A stretch of 64,000 nt of DNA from Longilinea sp964536805 (GCA_964536805.1 CAZHYQ010000006.1:1-64000), one strand, 5' to 3'. Counted from the stretch's first letter, positions 16,950 to 25,405 are shown. Translations and numbers: made by a program. Notes: a model not told the origin generated them from the letters alone.

Positions 16950-17987
16950 TTATCGTTTTGCCAGGCGTGAAACAATCACCAAAACCGCCCCCAACAGGAT
17001 AGCCGCGCAGCCCCAGGCCATCAACGAGAGACAGAACCTGGAAAAAACGTGCACCATTGCCGGCGTGAGGATGGTTGCCAGGCCATTTGGCAGCTGCGTG
17101 GAGAAAAGGTGGTCAAGCCAGGGCGTCAACGTACCATCGCGCACCGCTGCCAGAACAAACCCGATTCCAGCAGCAATCACGCCAGCCAGGCTCGCGGGCA
17201 GACCGATGATGAGAAACCCCTTTCGCATCGATCCTCCCAGTATTAGCATGATTAATATCGCCGAGGTGGCTGCCAACCAGGGTGTCGAGGGCAATAAACC
17301 CACCGCGAATCGAATAAACAGTACGGTCGGTGTATTGTTTGCCGGAGGTTCAACCTGAAAGGCATAACTGGCCGGCAGTTGGGCACTGAATTGCTGCAGC
17401 TGGCTTTCCACCGCCTGCAGCACCAGCGGCCGGAAAGTGTCTGGCGGTTGGCAAAAAGGGATGGCGGCAGACGAACTGCCTGAAACCGCCAGGGCCAGTT
17501 CAGCCAGGTCGAGGGCGCTGCATTCATTCCAAGACCCGACAATTTGCTGTGCCACCGCGGTTAATGGATCACCCGTCAGGCGGGCTTTCACTTCGCTCAG
17601 ATCCAGGGAAACAACCAGGGTATCGGTTTTGCCTAATAGATAATCCTGAGCCTGGCGTGCGATCACAGCCGATTGAATGGCAGTCCAATCGGCCGGAATT
17701 AACATTTTTATTACGCCAGCCAATTCCTCGCGGTTCATAACAGACAGGGAATTTAAACTGCCGTCAGGGAGTTGAATAATTCCATCGATGATCCAACCCG
17801 CCATCAGGTCGGGCATTTTTTCGGGAAGATTTGAGGCTAATATCTCTGCGGAAACCGCATCCGGTTTAAGTAGAAATCGTTGCGCTGGAAAATATATTAA
17901 TGCCGGGATCAACGTTGCCAGGAACACTACCCCAAAGCAAATTGCTAAAACAGTTGCGGTCGTACTGGGTTTCTTTTGTAAATTCAT
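16950..17987 (-). CDS. Unrecognised membrane protein with a large external domain
   Basis: A 345-residue protein. One N-terminal helix (TVLAICFGVVFLATLIPAL), an outside domain of about 190 residues, then about three C-terminal helices (WLAATSAILIMLILGG, ASLAGVIAAGIGFVLA, CAAILLGAVLVIVSRL). The external domain has Ser/Ala-rich and conserved-looking Cys positions but no motif I recognise. It is divergent from the pterin dehydratase gene with overlapping -10 boxes. No function assigned. Confidence 0.7.
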   Translation of the reverse strand: MNLQKKPSTTATVLAICFGVVFLATLIPALIYFPAQRFLLKPDAVSAEILASNLPEKMPDLMAGWIIDGIIQLPDGSLNSLSVMNREELAGVIKMLIPADWTAIQSAVIARQAQDYLLGKTDTLVVSLDLSEVKARLTGDPLTAVAQQIVGSWNECSALDLAELALAVSGSSSAAIPFCQPPDTFRPLVLQAVESQLQQFSAQLPASYAFQVEPPANNTPTVLFIRFAVGLLPSTPWLAATSAILIMLILGGSMRKGFLIIGLPASLAGVIAAGIGFVLAAVRDGTLTPWLDHLFSTQLPNGLATILTPAMVHVFSRFCLSLMAWGCAAILLGAVLVIVSRLAKR

Positions 17988-18007
17988 TCCCTTGCCTTCG
18001 CGTCCAT

Positions 18008-18036
18008 TTGGTTTCCAGGTGCCGCTGCATTATAAT
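18008..18036 (+). promoter_or_regulatory. Promoter of the pterin dehydratase pseudogene
   Basis: TTGGTT (18008-18013), 17-base spacer, TATAAT (18031-18036). A GGAG ribosome site at 18061 sits 8 bases before the ATG at 18073. Expression signals look intact despite the nonsense codon. Confidence 0.7.
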
Positions 18037-18057
18037 GGTTTTTTGTTTCATCCAATA
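18029..18057 (-). promoter_or_regulatory. Overlapping divergent promoter of the membrane protein gene
   Basis: CATTATAATG is palindromic, so TATAAT also reads on the minus strand at 18034-18029. A TTGGAT -35-like box lies 15 bases upstream (18055-18050). The two -10 elements share four bases, so polymerase can serve only one direction at a time. Confidence 0.5.
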
Positions 18058-18072
18058 TTTGGAGAGTCCGCT

Positions 18073-18426
18073 ATGAGCGATCTTAAGAACGAGAATTGCA
18101 TCCCATGTATGGGAGGCATCCCGCCCCTCAGTATGGCGGCAATTCAAACTTATCTACCTGAAGTGCCAGAATGGCAATTATTGAAAGAAGATGCGGTCTA
18201 GAAAATTCGCCGGGTGTTTGCTTTTTCAGCATATGCCCGGGGGATTTCCTTCGCGCAACAGGTTGGGATGCTGGCCGAAGAAGAAGGCCATCACCCGATC
18301 ATATTGATCGAATGGGGCCAGGTAACCGTCACCTGGTGGACCCACAAGATCAAAGGTCTGCACCGTAATGATTTCATCATGGCAGCTAAGACGGATGAAC
18401 TTTATCGCCTTGCCAATGCTGCCTAA
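18073..18426 (+). pseudogene. phhB: 4a-hydroxytetrahydrobiopterin dehydratase with in-frame TAG
   Basis: The full reading gives 117 residues with an amber codon at position 43 (18199-18201). Before it: CIPCMGGIPPLS and VPEWQLLKEDAV. After it, same frame: KIRRVFAFSAYARGISF, AEEEGHHPIILIEWG and WWTHKIKGLHRNDF. The EX3HHP, the WTH and the later Asp are the family's active-site pattern, so both halves belong to one protein. The enzyme recycles 4a-carbinolamine pterins. Only one base separates TAG from GAG or AAG. Causes could be recent inactivation, a sequencing error, or readthrough; GTG at 18214 could restart but has no ribosome site. Its end overlaps the convergent amylase gene by four bases. 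Confidence 0.85.
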
Positions 18427-19826
18427 GCCATTGTAAGCCAGGTGCCGCTCCACGGCTGCAAGGTCAACGTCATCTCGTCGCCCGAAACAAAGTATTGCTG
18501 CGATGTAAGCAGGTCTGTAATAATCTGCCCGTCGCGCCAGCCAATTTTTCCGGCATCCAATCGCACCGACCTGCGGGTGGCGCTGGCATTGAATGCCACC
18601 GCCAGGCGCGATTCACCCAGTGTGCGGGTAAATGCCATGCAACCTCGTCCGTCCTGGGCCAACAGGTTTTGAAAACTGCCGCGGCGAAGCACCGGCAGCC
18701 TTTTGCGCCAGTGAATCAGGCTTCGCAGAAATTCGCGCAACTCGGTCTTTTGCTCCACGGATTCCCATGGAAAAGCCTGCCGGCATTCGGGATCTTTGCC
18801 GCCTTCCAGGCCGAGTTCATCGCCGTAATAGACTGCGGGAGCACCCGGCAAAGCCATTTGAATCAGCCAGGCCAACTTCAGTTTTGCCTTGTCGCCATTT
18901 ACCATGGTCAATGCCCGCTCGGTATCATGCGACCCGAGTAAATTGTACATGGCATAGGCATTTTCCTTTGGAAATTGCTTGTGGACGAGCGATTCAAGCT
19001 TATCGCTAAAAGTGCTTACGGTTACTTTCCCTGTCAGCATCCCCAGCAACGATTCACGCAACGGGTAATTCATCAGGCCATCAAAATGGGTATCACCCAC
19101 CCAGCGTGGATCCCCATTCCAAATTTCGCCGACCAGATAAGCATCCGGGTTGGCGGATTTTACGACCCGGCGAAATTCAGCCCAGAATTGATCATCATCG
19201 ATCTCATTCGGCACGTCCAAGCGCCATCCTTCAGCACCTTGCTCGATCCAGTAGCGTGCCACCTGGAGCAGGTAGGCTCTGACCTGTGGATTGGCTGTGT
19301 TCAATTTTGGCAGGCTTTTGTACTTCCACCAGCCCAGGTATGTTGAGGCGTCTCCCGGGCCGTATGCATCGACTGGATACTTCTGAACATGAAACCAATC
19401 CCGGTAAGCTGAGTGTTCCTGATTTTCCAGTAAATCGGCAAATGCAAAGAAGCCGCGGCCAACGTGATTGAACACGCCGTCCAGCACGATGCGGATATCA
19501 TTCTGGTGCGCTGTTTTAATCAACGCTTGAAAATCGCGCAGATCGCCTAATTTTGGATCGATTTTCAAATAATCGAAGGTGTTGTAGCGGTGGTTCGAAC
19601 CCGCCTGGAAAATGGGATTGAGATAAATGGCATTGATTCCGAGATCCAGCAGGTAATCGATCTTTTGGATAATCCCGCGCAAATCGCCGCCTTGAAACCC
19701 GTAGCCATTCGGTGCAGAGCCCCAGGGTTGTTTATCCGGCGGATCGTTGGATTCATCCCCGTTTGCAAACCGGTCCGGGAATATTTGATAAAAAATCGCA
19801 TCTTCGATCCAATAAGGAACAGCCAT
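18423..19826 (-). CDS. Neopullulanase/cyclomaltodextrinase-like GH13 enzyme
   Basis: A 467-residue cytoplasmic GH13 enzyme with no signal peptide. It begins IEDAIFYQIFPDRFANGD, typical of the GH13_20 cyclomaltodextrinase/neopullulanase group, though the usual N-terminal CBM34 domain is missing. Region I DGVFNH (116-121), region II GWRLDVPNE with Asp204, region III LVGEIW with Glu234, region IV LLGSHD with Asp301 are all intact. It would cut cyclodextrins, maltodextrins or pullulan to maltose and panose. It follows panE by about 25 bases on the same strand. Confidence 0.9.
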   Translation of the reverse strand: MAVPYWIEDAIFYQIFPDRFANGDESNDPPDKQPWGSAPNGYGFQGGDLRGIIQKIDYLLDLGINAIYLNPIFQAGSNHRYNTFDYLKIDPKLGDLRDFQALIKTAHQNDIRIVLDGVFNHVGRGFFAFADLLENQEHSAYRDWFHVQKYPVDAYGPGDASTYLGWWKYKSLPKLNTANPQVRAYLLQVARYWIEQGAEGWRLDVPNEIDDDQFWAEFRRVVKSANPDAYLVGEIWNGDPRWVGDTHFDGLMNYPLRESLLGMLTGKVTVSTFSDKLESLVHKQFPKENAYAMYNLLGSHDTERALTMVNGDKAKLKLAWLIQMALPGAPAVYYGDELGLEGGKDPECRQAFPWESVEQKTELREFLRSLIHWRKRLPVLRRGSFQNLLAQDGRGCMAFTRTLGESRLAVAFNASATRRSVRLDAGKIGWRDGQIITDLLTSQQYFVSGDEMTLTLQPWSGTWLTMA

Positions 19827-19850
19827 GATTTAATCTCCAATGATTAATGT

Positions 19851-20891
19851 TCAAACAGCAGGCGCGTCTTTCAAAAATGCCTCCGGCCGGTGTGCGTAGG
19901 TCTCGAACGGTAGACGGCCCTCGGAAAGTGCGATGAGCGTGTCATTATAGAACTGGTTGACCGGCGTTGGAATCCCATATTTCTTGCCAAACCGAACAAC
20001 CGCACCGTTGAGATAATCCACCTCGCTAGGCCCGCGGCCCTGATGCAAATCGATATGGAAGGATGGCATTTTTCCGCCCCTGCCGGACCCCAACGCCCTT
20101 TGCAGCAGCACCTGGCTGATAAAGGGAGGCATGTTGACGATTGCCGCCAGTGCCCGGACGGGCGTCCGCGGTAGGTCAACAACCGCAATGTGCTGTGCAT
20201 TCATGACCCGCAATGCCTCACGCAACATGCGCATTTCCAATTGAAACAATTTCCGGTCAGCAAATATTTCACCCGGCGTCATATCGAGTATGGCCGAGGA
20301 TGCATTGGCCTGTAAATTCGTCAGCATTTTTGACCATTTCATCGCAGGTCCGTCCATGTAAGCATGGGCGTGTAATCCCGCCTGGTTTAACGCGTCCAAT
20401 AATCCTGGTACAGGTCTATCAGGATCCGCAATGCCTACCCCGCGCAATTTTTCAACCGCCACATCGCCCAGACCGCGGCGGCCGATGGCGGTGGTCACTG
20501 TACCGGGAATGACGCGGTCCTTTCCAAGAAAGCCGGCGATTAACGCTTCATTTTCGACACCGTTTTGAAAACAAATCACCGGCGGCAGATGATCTGCGAA
20601 TGGTTGCAGGCTTTCCATCAAATTACGCGTGTCAAACGACTTTACTGCCAGGATTGCCGCATCGAAAGGACCCTCTTTCAGGGCATGCTCGATATTGGTG
20701 ACCATGACTGGATTGGCTACACGCAAATCCACATCGTTTATTTGCACATGAAGTCCGCGGCTGCGAAGCGTGTCGGCCACTTCGGCTCGATCCAGAAAAA
20801 CAACCTTCTGTCCGTTTACGGCCAGGCTTGCGCCGATGTATGTTCCGATGGCGCCGCAACCGAAGACCAGGAACCGTAAAGGCTCCGTCAT
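19851..20891 (-). CDS. panE: 2-dehydropantoate 2-reductase family protein
   Basis: Reduces ketopantoate to pantoate with NADPH in coenzyme A synthesis. FGCGAIGTYIGASLA near the N-terminus is the dinucleotide-binding site; FQNGVENE and the later helical domain with KMLTNLQANA are family features. The frame reaches a start at 20906, but the ATG at 20891 overlaps the fmt stop as ATGA and is preferred (346 residues). No panB or panC is nearby, so another ketoacid substrate is possible. Confidence 0.85.
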   Translation of the reverse strand: MTEPLRFLVFGCGAIGTYIGASLAVNGQKVVFLDRAEVADTLRSRGLHVQINDVDLRVANPVMVTNIEHALKEGPFDAAILAVKSFDTRNLMESLQPFADHLPPVICFQNGVENEALIAGFLGKDRVIPGTVTTAIGRRGLGDVAVEKLRGVGIADPDRPVPGLLDALNQAGLHAHAYMDGPAMKWSKMLTNLQANASSAILDMTPGEIFADRKLFQLEMRMLREALRVMNAQHIAVVDLPRTPVRALAAIVNMPPFISQVLLQRALGSGRGGKMPSFHIDLHQGRGPSEVDYLNGAVVRFGKKYGIPTPVNQFYNDTLIALSEGRLPFETYAHRPEAFLKDAPAV

Positions 20892-21805
20892 ATGCTGCTC
20901 ACCCATTGCCGCGCACCGCGCAGAAAAATATCGCCTGCCATCGGACGTTTTCCTGCTGGTTGGACTTCATCCAATACGAGCCAACCGTCCGCAGTTCCCA
21001 CGGCAGGAAATTGAGCTACCACGCCGCGCTGGCCAGGATTGGCCGGCTTTTGTTCGACATGTGAACGCAGCACTTTGAGCATCTCGCCCTGAAAAAAAGT
21101 ATACGCACCCGGCCAGGGCAGGAATGCGCGTACTTGACGCTCCAAATGGTCCGCGGGTAATGAATAATCCAACACGCCCTGTTCCTTGGTGAGCAGCGAC
21201 GCATAGGTGGCTTGAGTTTCATCCTGCGGTCGGGGTACGATTTTACCGGAAAAATAATCCGGCAAAATCTCGACCAGCAATTTTGCTCCGTCCTGCGCCA
21301 ATCGTTCGCTCAAACTGCCTGCCGTGTCATTGGGTAAAACTGCCATGGCCCGTTGGGCAAGGATGGCGCCGGTGTCGATGCCGGCGTCCATGCGCATAAT
21401 GGTTACGCCAGTCTCTTTATCACCGTGTAAAATCGCCGCCTGGATGGGGGCAGCGCCCCGCCAACGCGGCAGAAAGGATGCATGAACATTGATGCAGCCA
21501 TACCGCGGCAGGTCCAGCACGGTCTGCCGCAGAATTTGCCCAAAAGCTGCCACCACAATAACATCCGGTGACCATTGCGCGAGCTTTTCCATCGCTGCCG
21601 GTTCGCGCAGTTTCTGCGGTTGAATGACCTCGATGCCCAACTGCGTCGCCATTTGCTTTACCGGCGGCGGCGTCAACATCCGTCCCCGTCCGGCAGGCCG
21701 GTCTGGTTGGGTGACAACCCCGACCAATGAATAATTTTTTTCCAAAGTCGCCAGGGTTGGCAGGGAAAATTCCGGCGACCCCATAAACACCACTCGCAAA
21801 GTCAT
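20888..21805 (-). CDS. fmt: Methionyl-tRNA formyltransferase
   Basis: Formylates initiator Met-tRNA using 10-formyltetrahydrofolate. It starts LRVVFMGSPEFSLPTL. VTQPDRPAGRG is the loop that contacts tRNA, and INVHASFLPRWRGAAPIQ carries the catalytic Asn-His with the distal Asp in MDAGIDTGAIL. At 305 residues it is of normal length. The usual partner def (peptide deformylase) is absent here. It is translationally coupled to panE through a four-base overlap. Confidence 0.95.
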   Translation of the reverse strand: MTLRVVFMGSPEFSLPTLATLEKNYSLVGVVTQPDRPAGRGRMLTPPPVKQMATQLGIEVIQPQKLREPAAMEKLAQWSPDVIVVAAFGQILRQTVLDLPRYGCINVHASFLPRWRGAAPIQAAILHGDKETGVTIMRMDAGIDTGAILAQRAMAVLPNDTAGSLSERLAQDGAKLLVEILPDYFSGKIVPRPQDETQATYASLLTKEQGVLDYSLPADHLERQVRAFLPWPGAYTFFQGEMLKVLRSHVEQKPANPGQRGVVAQFPAVGTADGWLVLDEVQPAGKRPMAGDIFLRGARQWVSSI

Positions 21806-21864
21806 GCATCCGATTCTAGCATAACTTTATTGCGTTGATAGCTTTTCTAGAATTCAGCGGGGAG

Positions 21865-22917
21865 CTATGCAGGCAACGCCCGTTGTCCTTCAGCAGTATC
21901 GACGATCTTCCACCCCATGCCGGCGGCCTGCTCCCGTAGCCGGTCCGACTCTTTCCAATCCTTTCGGCCGCGCGCCTGTTCGCGTTGGGTTAACAGGGCA
22001 GAAATTTGCTCTGGGATCTTGATATCCTCGTTCCCCTCGGTGCTGTGTGATAAATAATCACCTAATTTTCTCCAAACGGCAGGATCGATTCCATCCTCGG
22101 GGTCCTCTGGCAATCGGCATTTTCCCAAGAGGCTGATGGGAAAAACATCCCCGGAACAAAAGAGTTGCTCATCCTGGAAACCATGCAAGATATGCACGCC
22201 GTCCCTGCCCGTCACGCGGCAAGATTGCTTGATCAGGTCGATGATCAATCCCGAATGTTCATCAATTCCAATGACCACCATCCCGGCAGGTAGCTGGTGC
22301 TGAAGGTATTCGAACCGTTCCCTGCCAATGAAGCAGCGGCCTGTGTCAACATCTTGCCCGCCTTCGGTATTATTCCAATGTGGAACCACCACGCAATGCA
22401 GCCCAAAATCGCCCAGCAAATCCAGGCCGGGTTTCCAATGCGGATCTTCACCAACCTTGAATATCTCATAAACCGGTATTGCCCAGGCGCCCATCGCAAC
22501 CGTTGCAGCGCTGGCCAATGCCAATGCAGCACCAAGTCGATGGCGGGCACGGATCAGGTCCCATGCCAGGCTACCTTGAAGCTGGCGAACCGTATAACTT
22601 GGACTGCCCGGCCCCATAAAAATCAGGTTGCTCTCCATCAACGGTGCCAGCGTCTCCCAGTCATCCGTTCCGCCTGCGCCGCGGCGCCTGGCTGGCACCA
22701 ATTGAATGCGCGGTTTGTAATTCTGCAGGCGCTTTTGCATATATTCCGCCACCCGGCCTGCCACCTGGGTTGCGTTCAATTCAAAACCAGCCGGCGTCTC
22801 CATTACTGCAATGTTGATGGGAACCGGTAATCGCCGCGCCAGCAATTCAAAAGCCTGCCCCCCGCGGGCAGCTGTCTCTCCAGAGCCAATTAATGCAATT
22901 TTTCCGGGACCAGCCAT
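21865..22917 (-). CDS. S51-peptidase-like protein with CysRS-like C-terminal tail
   Basis: A 350-residue cytoplasmic protein. Residues 1-about 290 resemble the peptidase S51/cyanophycinase fold: ALIGSGE at the start, MGPGSPSYTVRQLQ (101-114) and ALASAATVAMGA with a candidate nucleophile Ser136 in place of the family's SAGA. Residues about 305-350 (LLTQREQARGRKDWKESDRL then DTAEGQRALPA) look like the extreme C-terminus of cysteinyl-tRNA synthetase, which helps read the tRNA anticodon. The joining is unusual. It lies upstream of fmt, a gene that also handles charged tRNA, behind a strong promoter. Confidence 0.7.
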   Translation of the reverse strand: MAGPGKIALIGSGETAARGGQAFELLARRLPVPINIAVMETPAGFELNATQVAGRVAEYMQKRLQNYKPRIQLVPARRRGAGGTDDWETLAPLMESNLIFMGPGSPSYTVRQLQGSLAWDLIRARHRLGAALALASAATVAMGAWAIPVYEIFKVGEDPHWKPGLDLLGDFGLHCVVVPHWNNTEGGQDVDTGRCFIGRERFEYLQHQLPAGMVVIGIDEHSGLIIDLIKQSCRVTGRDGVHILHGFQDEQLFCSGDVFPISLLGKCRLPEDPEDGIDPAVWRKLGDYLSHSTEGNEDIKIPEQISALLTQREQARGRKDWKESDRLREQAAGMGWKIVDTAEGQRALPA

Positions 22918-22988
22918 CCAGACCTCTTTTTGGAGGAACTATCTTCCAAGGTAAAAATCTCGGACCAACAATTATTACCGGTAAAACA

Positions 22989-23016
22989 ATAATACTTTAT
23001 CCGGGCAGATTGTCAA
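22989..23016 (-). promoter_or_regulatory. Strong sigma-70-type promoter of the S51-like/fmt/panE/amylase run
   Basis: On the minus strand: perfect TTGACA (23016-23011), 16-base spacer, TATTAT (22994-22989). It is the best candidate to drive the four minus-strand genes down to 18423. Confidence 0.75.
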
Positions 23017-23086
23017 TTTTTTGTATTGGGCCGGAGATGGTTGAATCTCCTAATGATCCATGCTGGTCGCATATGGTAAATCGTCA

Positions 23087-23092
23087 TAAAAT
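23087..23092 (+). promoter_or_regulatory. -10 box of the small helical gene (leaderless?)
   Basis: TAAAAT at 23087-23092 ends 6 bases before the ATG at 23099, which would make the A of ATG the first transcribed base. No ribosome site is present. Confidence 0.4.
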
Positions 23093-23098
23093 ACTTGC

Positions 23099-23446
23099 AT
23101 GATCAGTATCGATGCTCAGAAAAAAATTGAGAGAGAACTGGCTGTGGCACGCCAAGCCCACGCGGATGGGTTGGAAGGAAAAGCCCGCGTGTGTGCCCGC
23201 CGGGCGGTCGGTGTTGCACTGCGGGATTACTTTTCACAACGCAAGCCGCAAATTGCCCATTTAGCTGTTGTCGAATTGATTCAAGCATATGGGGAACAGC
23301 CCAACATCAACCAGCATTTGCGCGAGATTTGTACGCATTTACTAACCCGGGTCGATGTCGATTACAATTTACCGGCATCCATTGATTTATTATCCGACGC
23401 AAAAGCCCTAATTGATGCTATAGTAGAAGAAGAGGACAGCCAATGA
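23099..23446 (+). CDS. Small helical protein, function unknown
   Basis: A 115-residue, probably all-helical protein. LEGKARVCARRAVGVALRDY resembles the helices of HEPN-like proteins, but the RX4-6H motif is missing. Its last codons overlap the start of the glutaredoxin-like gene (ATGA), so the two are coupled. I do not recognise the family; coupling to a redox protein is the only clue. Confidence 0.65.
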   Translation: MISIDAQKKIERELAVARQAHADGLEGKARVCARRAVGVALRDYFSQRKPQIAHLAVVELIQAYGEQPNINQHLREICTHLLTRVDVDYNLPASIDLLSDAKALIDAIVEEEDSQ

Positions 23447-23709
23447 CTGAACAGACAGAAATTATCATGTATGGCACAACATGGTGCGGTGAAACAAGGC
23501 GCGCGCGGGCTTTTTTTGACCGCAATAATATTGCCTATCGTTGGATTGATATTGATCAGGATATGGAAGCGCGCCATTTTGTTGAACAGGTCAACAACGG
23601 CTACCGCAGCGTACCGACTATAATTTTCCCCGACGGCAGCCGCCTGACTGAACCATCAGTGCACGAACTTGCAGAAAAATTAGGTCTGACTTCAACCACA
23701 ATCATCTAA
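23443..23709 (+). CDS. Glutaredoxin-like protein with a single active-site cysteine
   Basis: An 88-residue thioredoxin-fold protein like mycoredoxin/NrdH. The active site reads TTWCGETRRA: Cys15 is present, but Thr18 replaces the resolving cysteine. The cis-proline element SVPTIIFPDGS and the C-terminal helix are normal. A monothiol enzyme could reduce mixed disulfides with a small thiol or handle iron-sulfur clusters. It is coupled to the preceding gene and converges on the next with a 43-base gap. Confidence 0.85.
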   Translation: MTEQTEIIMYGTTWCGETRRARAFFDRNNIAYRWIDIDQDMEARHFVEQVNNGYRSVPTIIFPDGSRLTEPSVHELAEKLGLTSTTII

Positions 23710-23752
23710 ACGTACCTTTGACACAACAAACAATATTGTTATCCCCAACCTA

Positions 23753-23998
23753 TTAGTGCTGGAACAACCAGCGGATTAATTTTCGTCCTAACGCAAATAG
23801 AATAAACCCGCCAACCAAACTGGTCGCCAGAATCAGGATACCTGTTTTCCAGGATGGCGGTTCGACGACGGTACTGGGTGGATTCTCCAGGCGGTACCGC
23901 AAATGATCCACAAATTCAGGTCGGGGTTGAATGGGTTTCAACCGCTCAAATAAATGGTTCTCAATTGCATCAATTTGAAATGGCTCTTTGATGGCCAT
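23753..23998 (-). CDS. Small single-pass membrane protein, anti-sigma-like
   Basis: Start chosen at 23998, where AGGAG at 24012-24008 provides the ribosome site inside the end of the degV-like gene; 81 residues. The N-terminal part (LKPIQPRPEFVDHLRYRLE) resembles the short segment seen in proteins paired with ECF sigma factors in Chloroflexota and actinobacteria. A membrane helix (ILILATSLVGGFILFALG) follows with a positive tail. There is no zinc anti-sigma HX3CX2C motif. It is the last gene of the sigma-factor cluster. An anti-sigma role is inference from position. Confidence 0.6.
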   Translation of the reverse strand: MAIKEPFQIDAIENHLFERLKPIQPRPEFVDHLRYRLENPPSTVVEPPSWKTGILILATSLVGGFILFALGRKLIRWLFQH

Positions 23999-24002
23999 AT
24001 GG

Positions 24003-24857
24003 TCATGCTCCTTCGTTGACCGGATAGGCAACAATGCCTATGGTTCCTGGACCCAGATTGGCGGCAACAGGGATCGACAAATCGGTCAAGATAAAATCAC
24101 GCACGTTGAACACTTTGCGCGCTTTTTCCAAAATTTCCTCAGCCATTGCTGGATCGGCAGCGTGTACCACTGCCAGATCCACCCGCTGTTTTCCGACCCG
24201 TTCGGAAACAATATCGATAATCCGCTCCAACGACCGGTGGCGCGTGCGCACTTTATCGGTCATTTCCAATAATCCGTCGCGCAGTACGATAATGGGTTTG
24301 ATATTGAGCAGCGATGCCAGGGCTTTTTGCAATGTGGTGATGCGCCCGCTCATATGCGCAAATGTCAGGGAATCAACCGTAAATGTGATGGCCAACTGGT
24401 TACGCACGTTTTCCATGCGGCTGAGAATGCCTTCGATGGGTACGCCAGCCTGCCACATGCGGCGGGCTTCCCTGCACATGAATCCCAATCCGGCGGAACC
24501 GGCACCTGAATCGATCAAGTAGATTTGATATTCATTGACCAATTCGCGGGCAGCCATTTGGAAAGCATCAAACGTGCCGGATAATTTGCTAGAAAGATGG
24601 ATGGAAAGAATCTTTTCGCCGCGCTTGGCGATGGAGCGGTAAAAATCTTTTACCTGGTCGGGCGAAGGCAGTGATGACTTTGGAATGACTTGCTGCTCAT
24701 TTACCATTTGATAAAAAGCTTCGTTGGTCAGATCAGCTCCTTGCAGGTAGGTCTTCTCGCCAAAACGCACCATCAGCGGCATCACATGGATCTGGTATTG
24801 TTCCAACCAGGATTTAGGCATATCGGCCGAACCATCTGTCACGATTTGCAGCATCAT
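24003..24857 (-). CDS. DegV family fatty-acid-binding protein
   Basis: A 284-residue DegV/FakB-type protein. IVTDGSADMPKSW at the start, SLPSPDQVKDFYR, and LSIHLSSKLSGTFDA carry the Ser/Thr residues that bind a fatty-acid carboxylate; LIDSGAGSAGLGFM follows. FakB proteins present fatty acids to the kinase FakA. No fakA is visible here. It overlaps the sigma factor gene by four bases (ATGA) and leads into the small membrane protein, so the three are one operon. Confidence 0.9.
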   Translation of the reverse strand: MMLQIVTDGSADMPKSWLEQYQIHVMPLMVRFGEKTYLQGADLTNEAFYQMVNEQQVIPKSSLPSPDQVKDFYRSIAKRGEKILSIHLSSKLSGTFDAFQMAARELVNEYQIYLIDSGAGSAGLGFMCREARRMWQAGVPIEGILSRMENVRNQLAITFTVDSLTFAHMSGRITTLQKALASLLNIKPIIVLRDGLLEMTDKVRTRHRSLERIIDIVSERVGKQRVDLAVVHAADPAMAEEILEKARKVFNVRDFILTDLSIPVAANLGPGTIGIVAYPVNEGA

Positions 24858-25405
24858 TCACTTCCCCCTTCAAAAACCTCCCGAAGAGCGAGCAAAGTGC
24901 GGTGGTAAAGACTCTTGATAGCACCTTCACTTTTTCCCATGATTACAGCCACCTCGGCATTCGAGAGATGCTCAACAAACTTCAACACAATCAAATGTTG
25001 GCGTTCTGGCGATAATGTTCGAATTGCCTTGAGAAGCCCATCCATTTCCTGACCATCGACCAGTGCTGTTTCTGGGTGATTGCCGCCGACAAACCATTGA
25101 ATGTGATCTTCGAGCGGTACTTCCTGCCGCCGGCTGTTATCGCGGTGCCAGTTGGCAACCAGGTTGTGTGCAATGCGGTACAACCAGGCTGAAAAGGGAA
25201 CCCCTTGAAATTGATAGTGTTCAATATGGCGCAGTGCTCGCTGAAAAACGCGTGAGGTAATATCTTCAGCATCGCTTGGGTTTCCCGTACGGTAGAGGAC
25301 GTAGTTGTAAATCCGTCCGACATACCGTTCGTAAAGCTCGCTGAAGGCTTCCTTATCTCCCTCCACTGCATGTATTAGCGCAGTGTCTTCGGTGATTTCT
25401 GCCAC
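24854..25405 (-). CDS. ECF-type RNA polymerase sigma factor
   Basis: A 183-residue sigma-70 protein with only regions 2 and 4. Region 2: FSELYERYVGRIYNYVLYR and DAEDITSRVFQRAL. Region 4: LSNAEVAVIMGKSEGAIKSL, a helix-turn-helix that would read a -35 element. ECF factors are usually held by a membrane anti-sigma and released by a signal. Here the downstream genes are DegV and a small membrane protein, and the upstream gene is a membrane subtilase. No zinc-type anti-sigma is present. Confidence 0.92.
   Translation of the reverse strand: MAEITEDTALIHAVEGDKEAFSELYERYVGRIYNYVLYRTGNPSDAEDITSRVFQRALRHIEHYQFQGVPFSAWLYRIAHNLVANWHRDNSRRQEVPLEDHIQWFVGGNHPETALVDGQEMDGLLKAIRTLSPERQHLIVLKFVEHLSNAEVAVIMGKSEGAIKSLYHRTLLALREVFEGGSE

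Noticed and set aside
17788..18072. N-terminal extension of the pterin dehydratase
   Set aside because: It precedes the promoter and ribosome site for the ATG at 18073 and overlaps the divergent gene.
18199..18201. Pyrrolysine or other programmed recoding at the amber codon
   Set aside because: No pyl genes, suppressor tRNA or stem-loop element is visible here; a simple mutation or error is likelier. Kept only as an open question.
23729..23740. AACAATATTGTT palindrome between convergent genes
   Set aside because: AT-rich 12-base palindromes arise easily by chance and there is no adjoining T-run or promoter.
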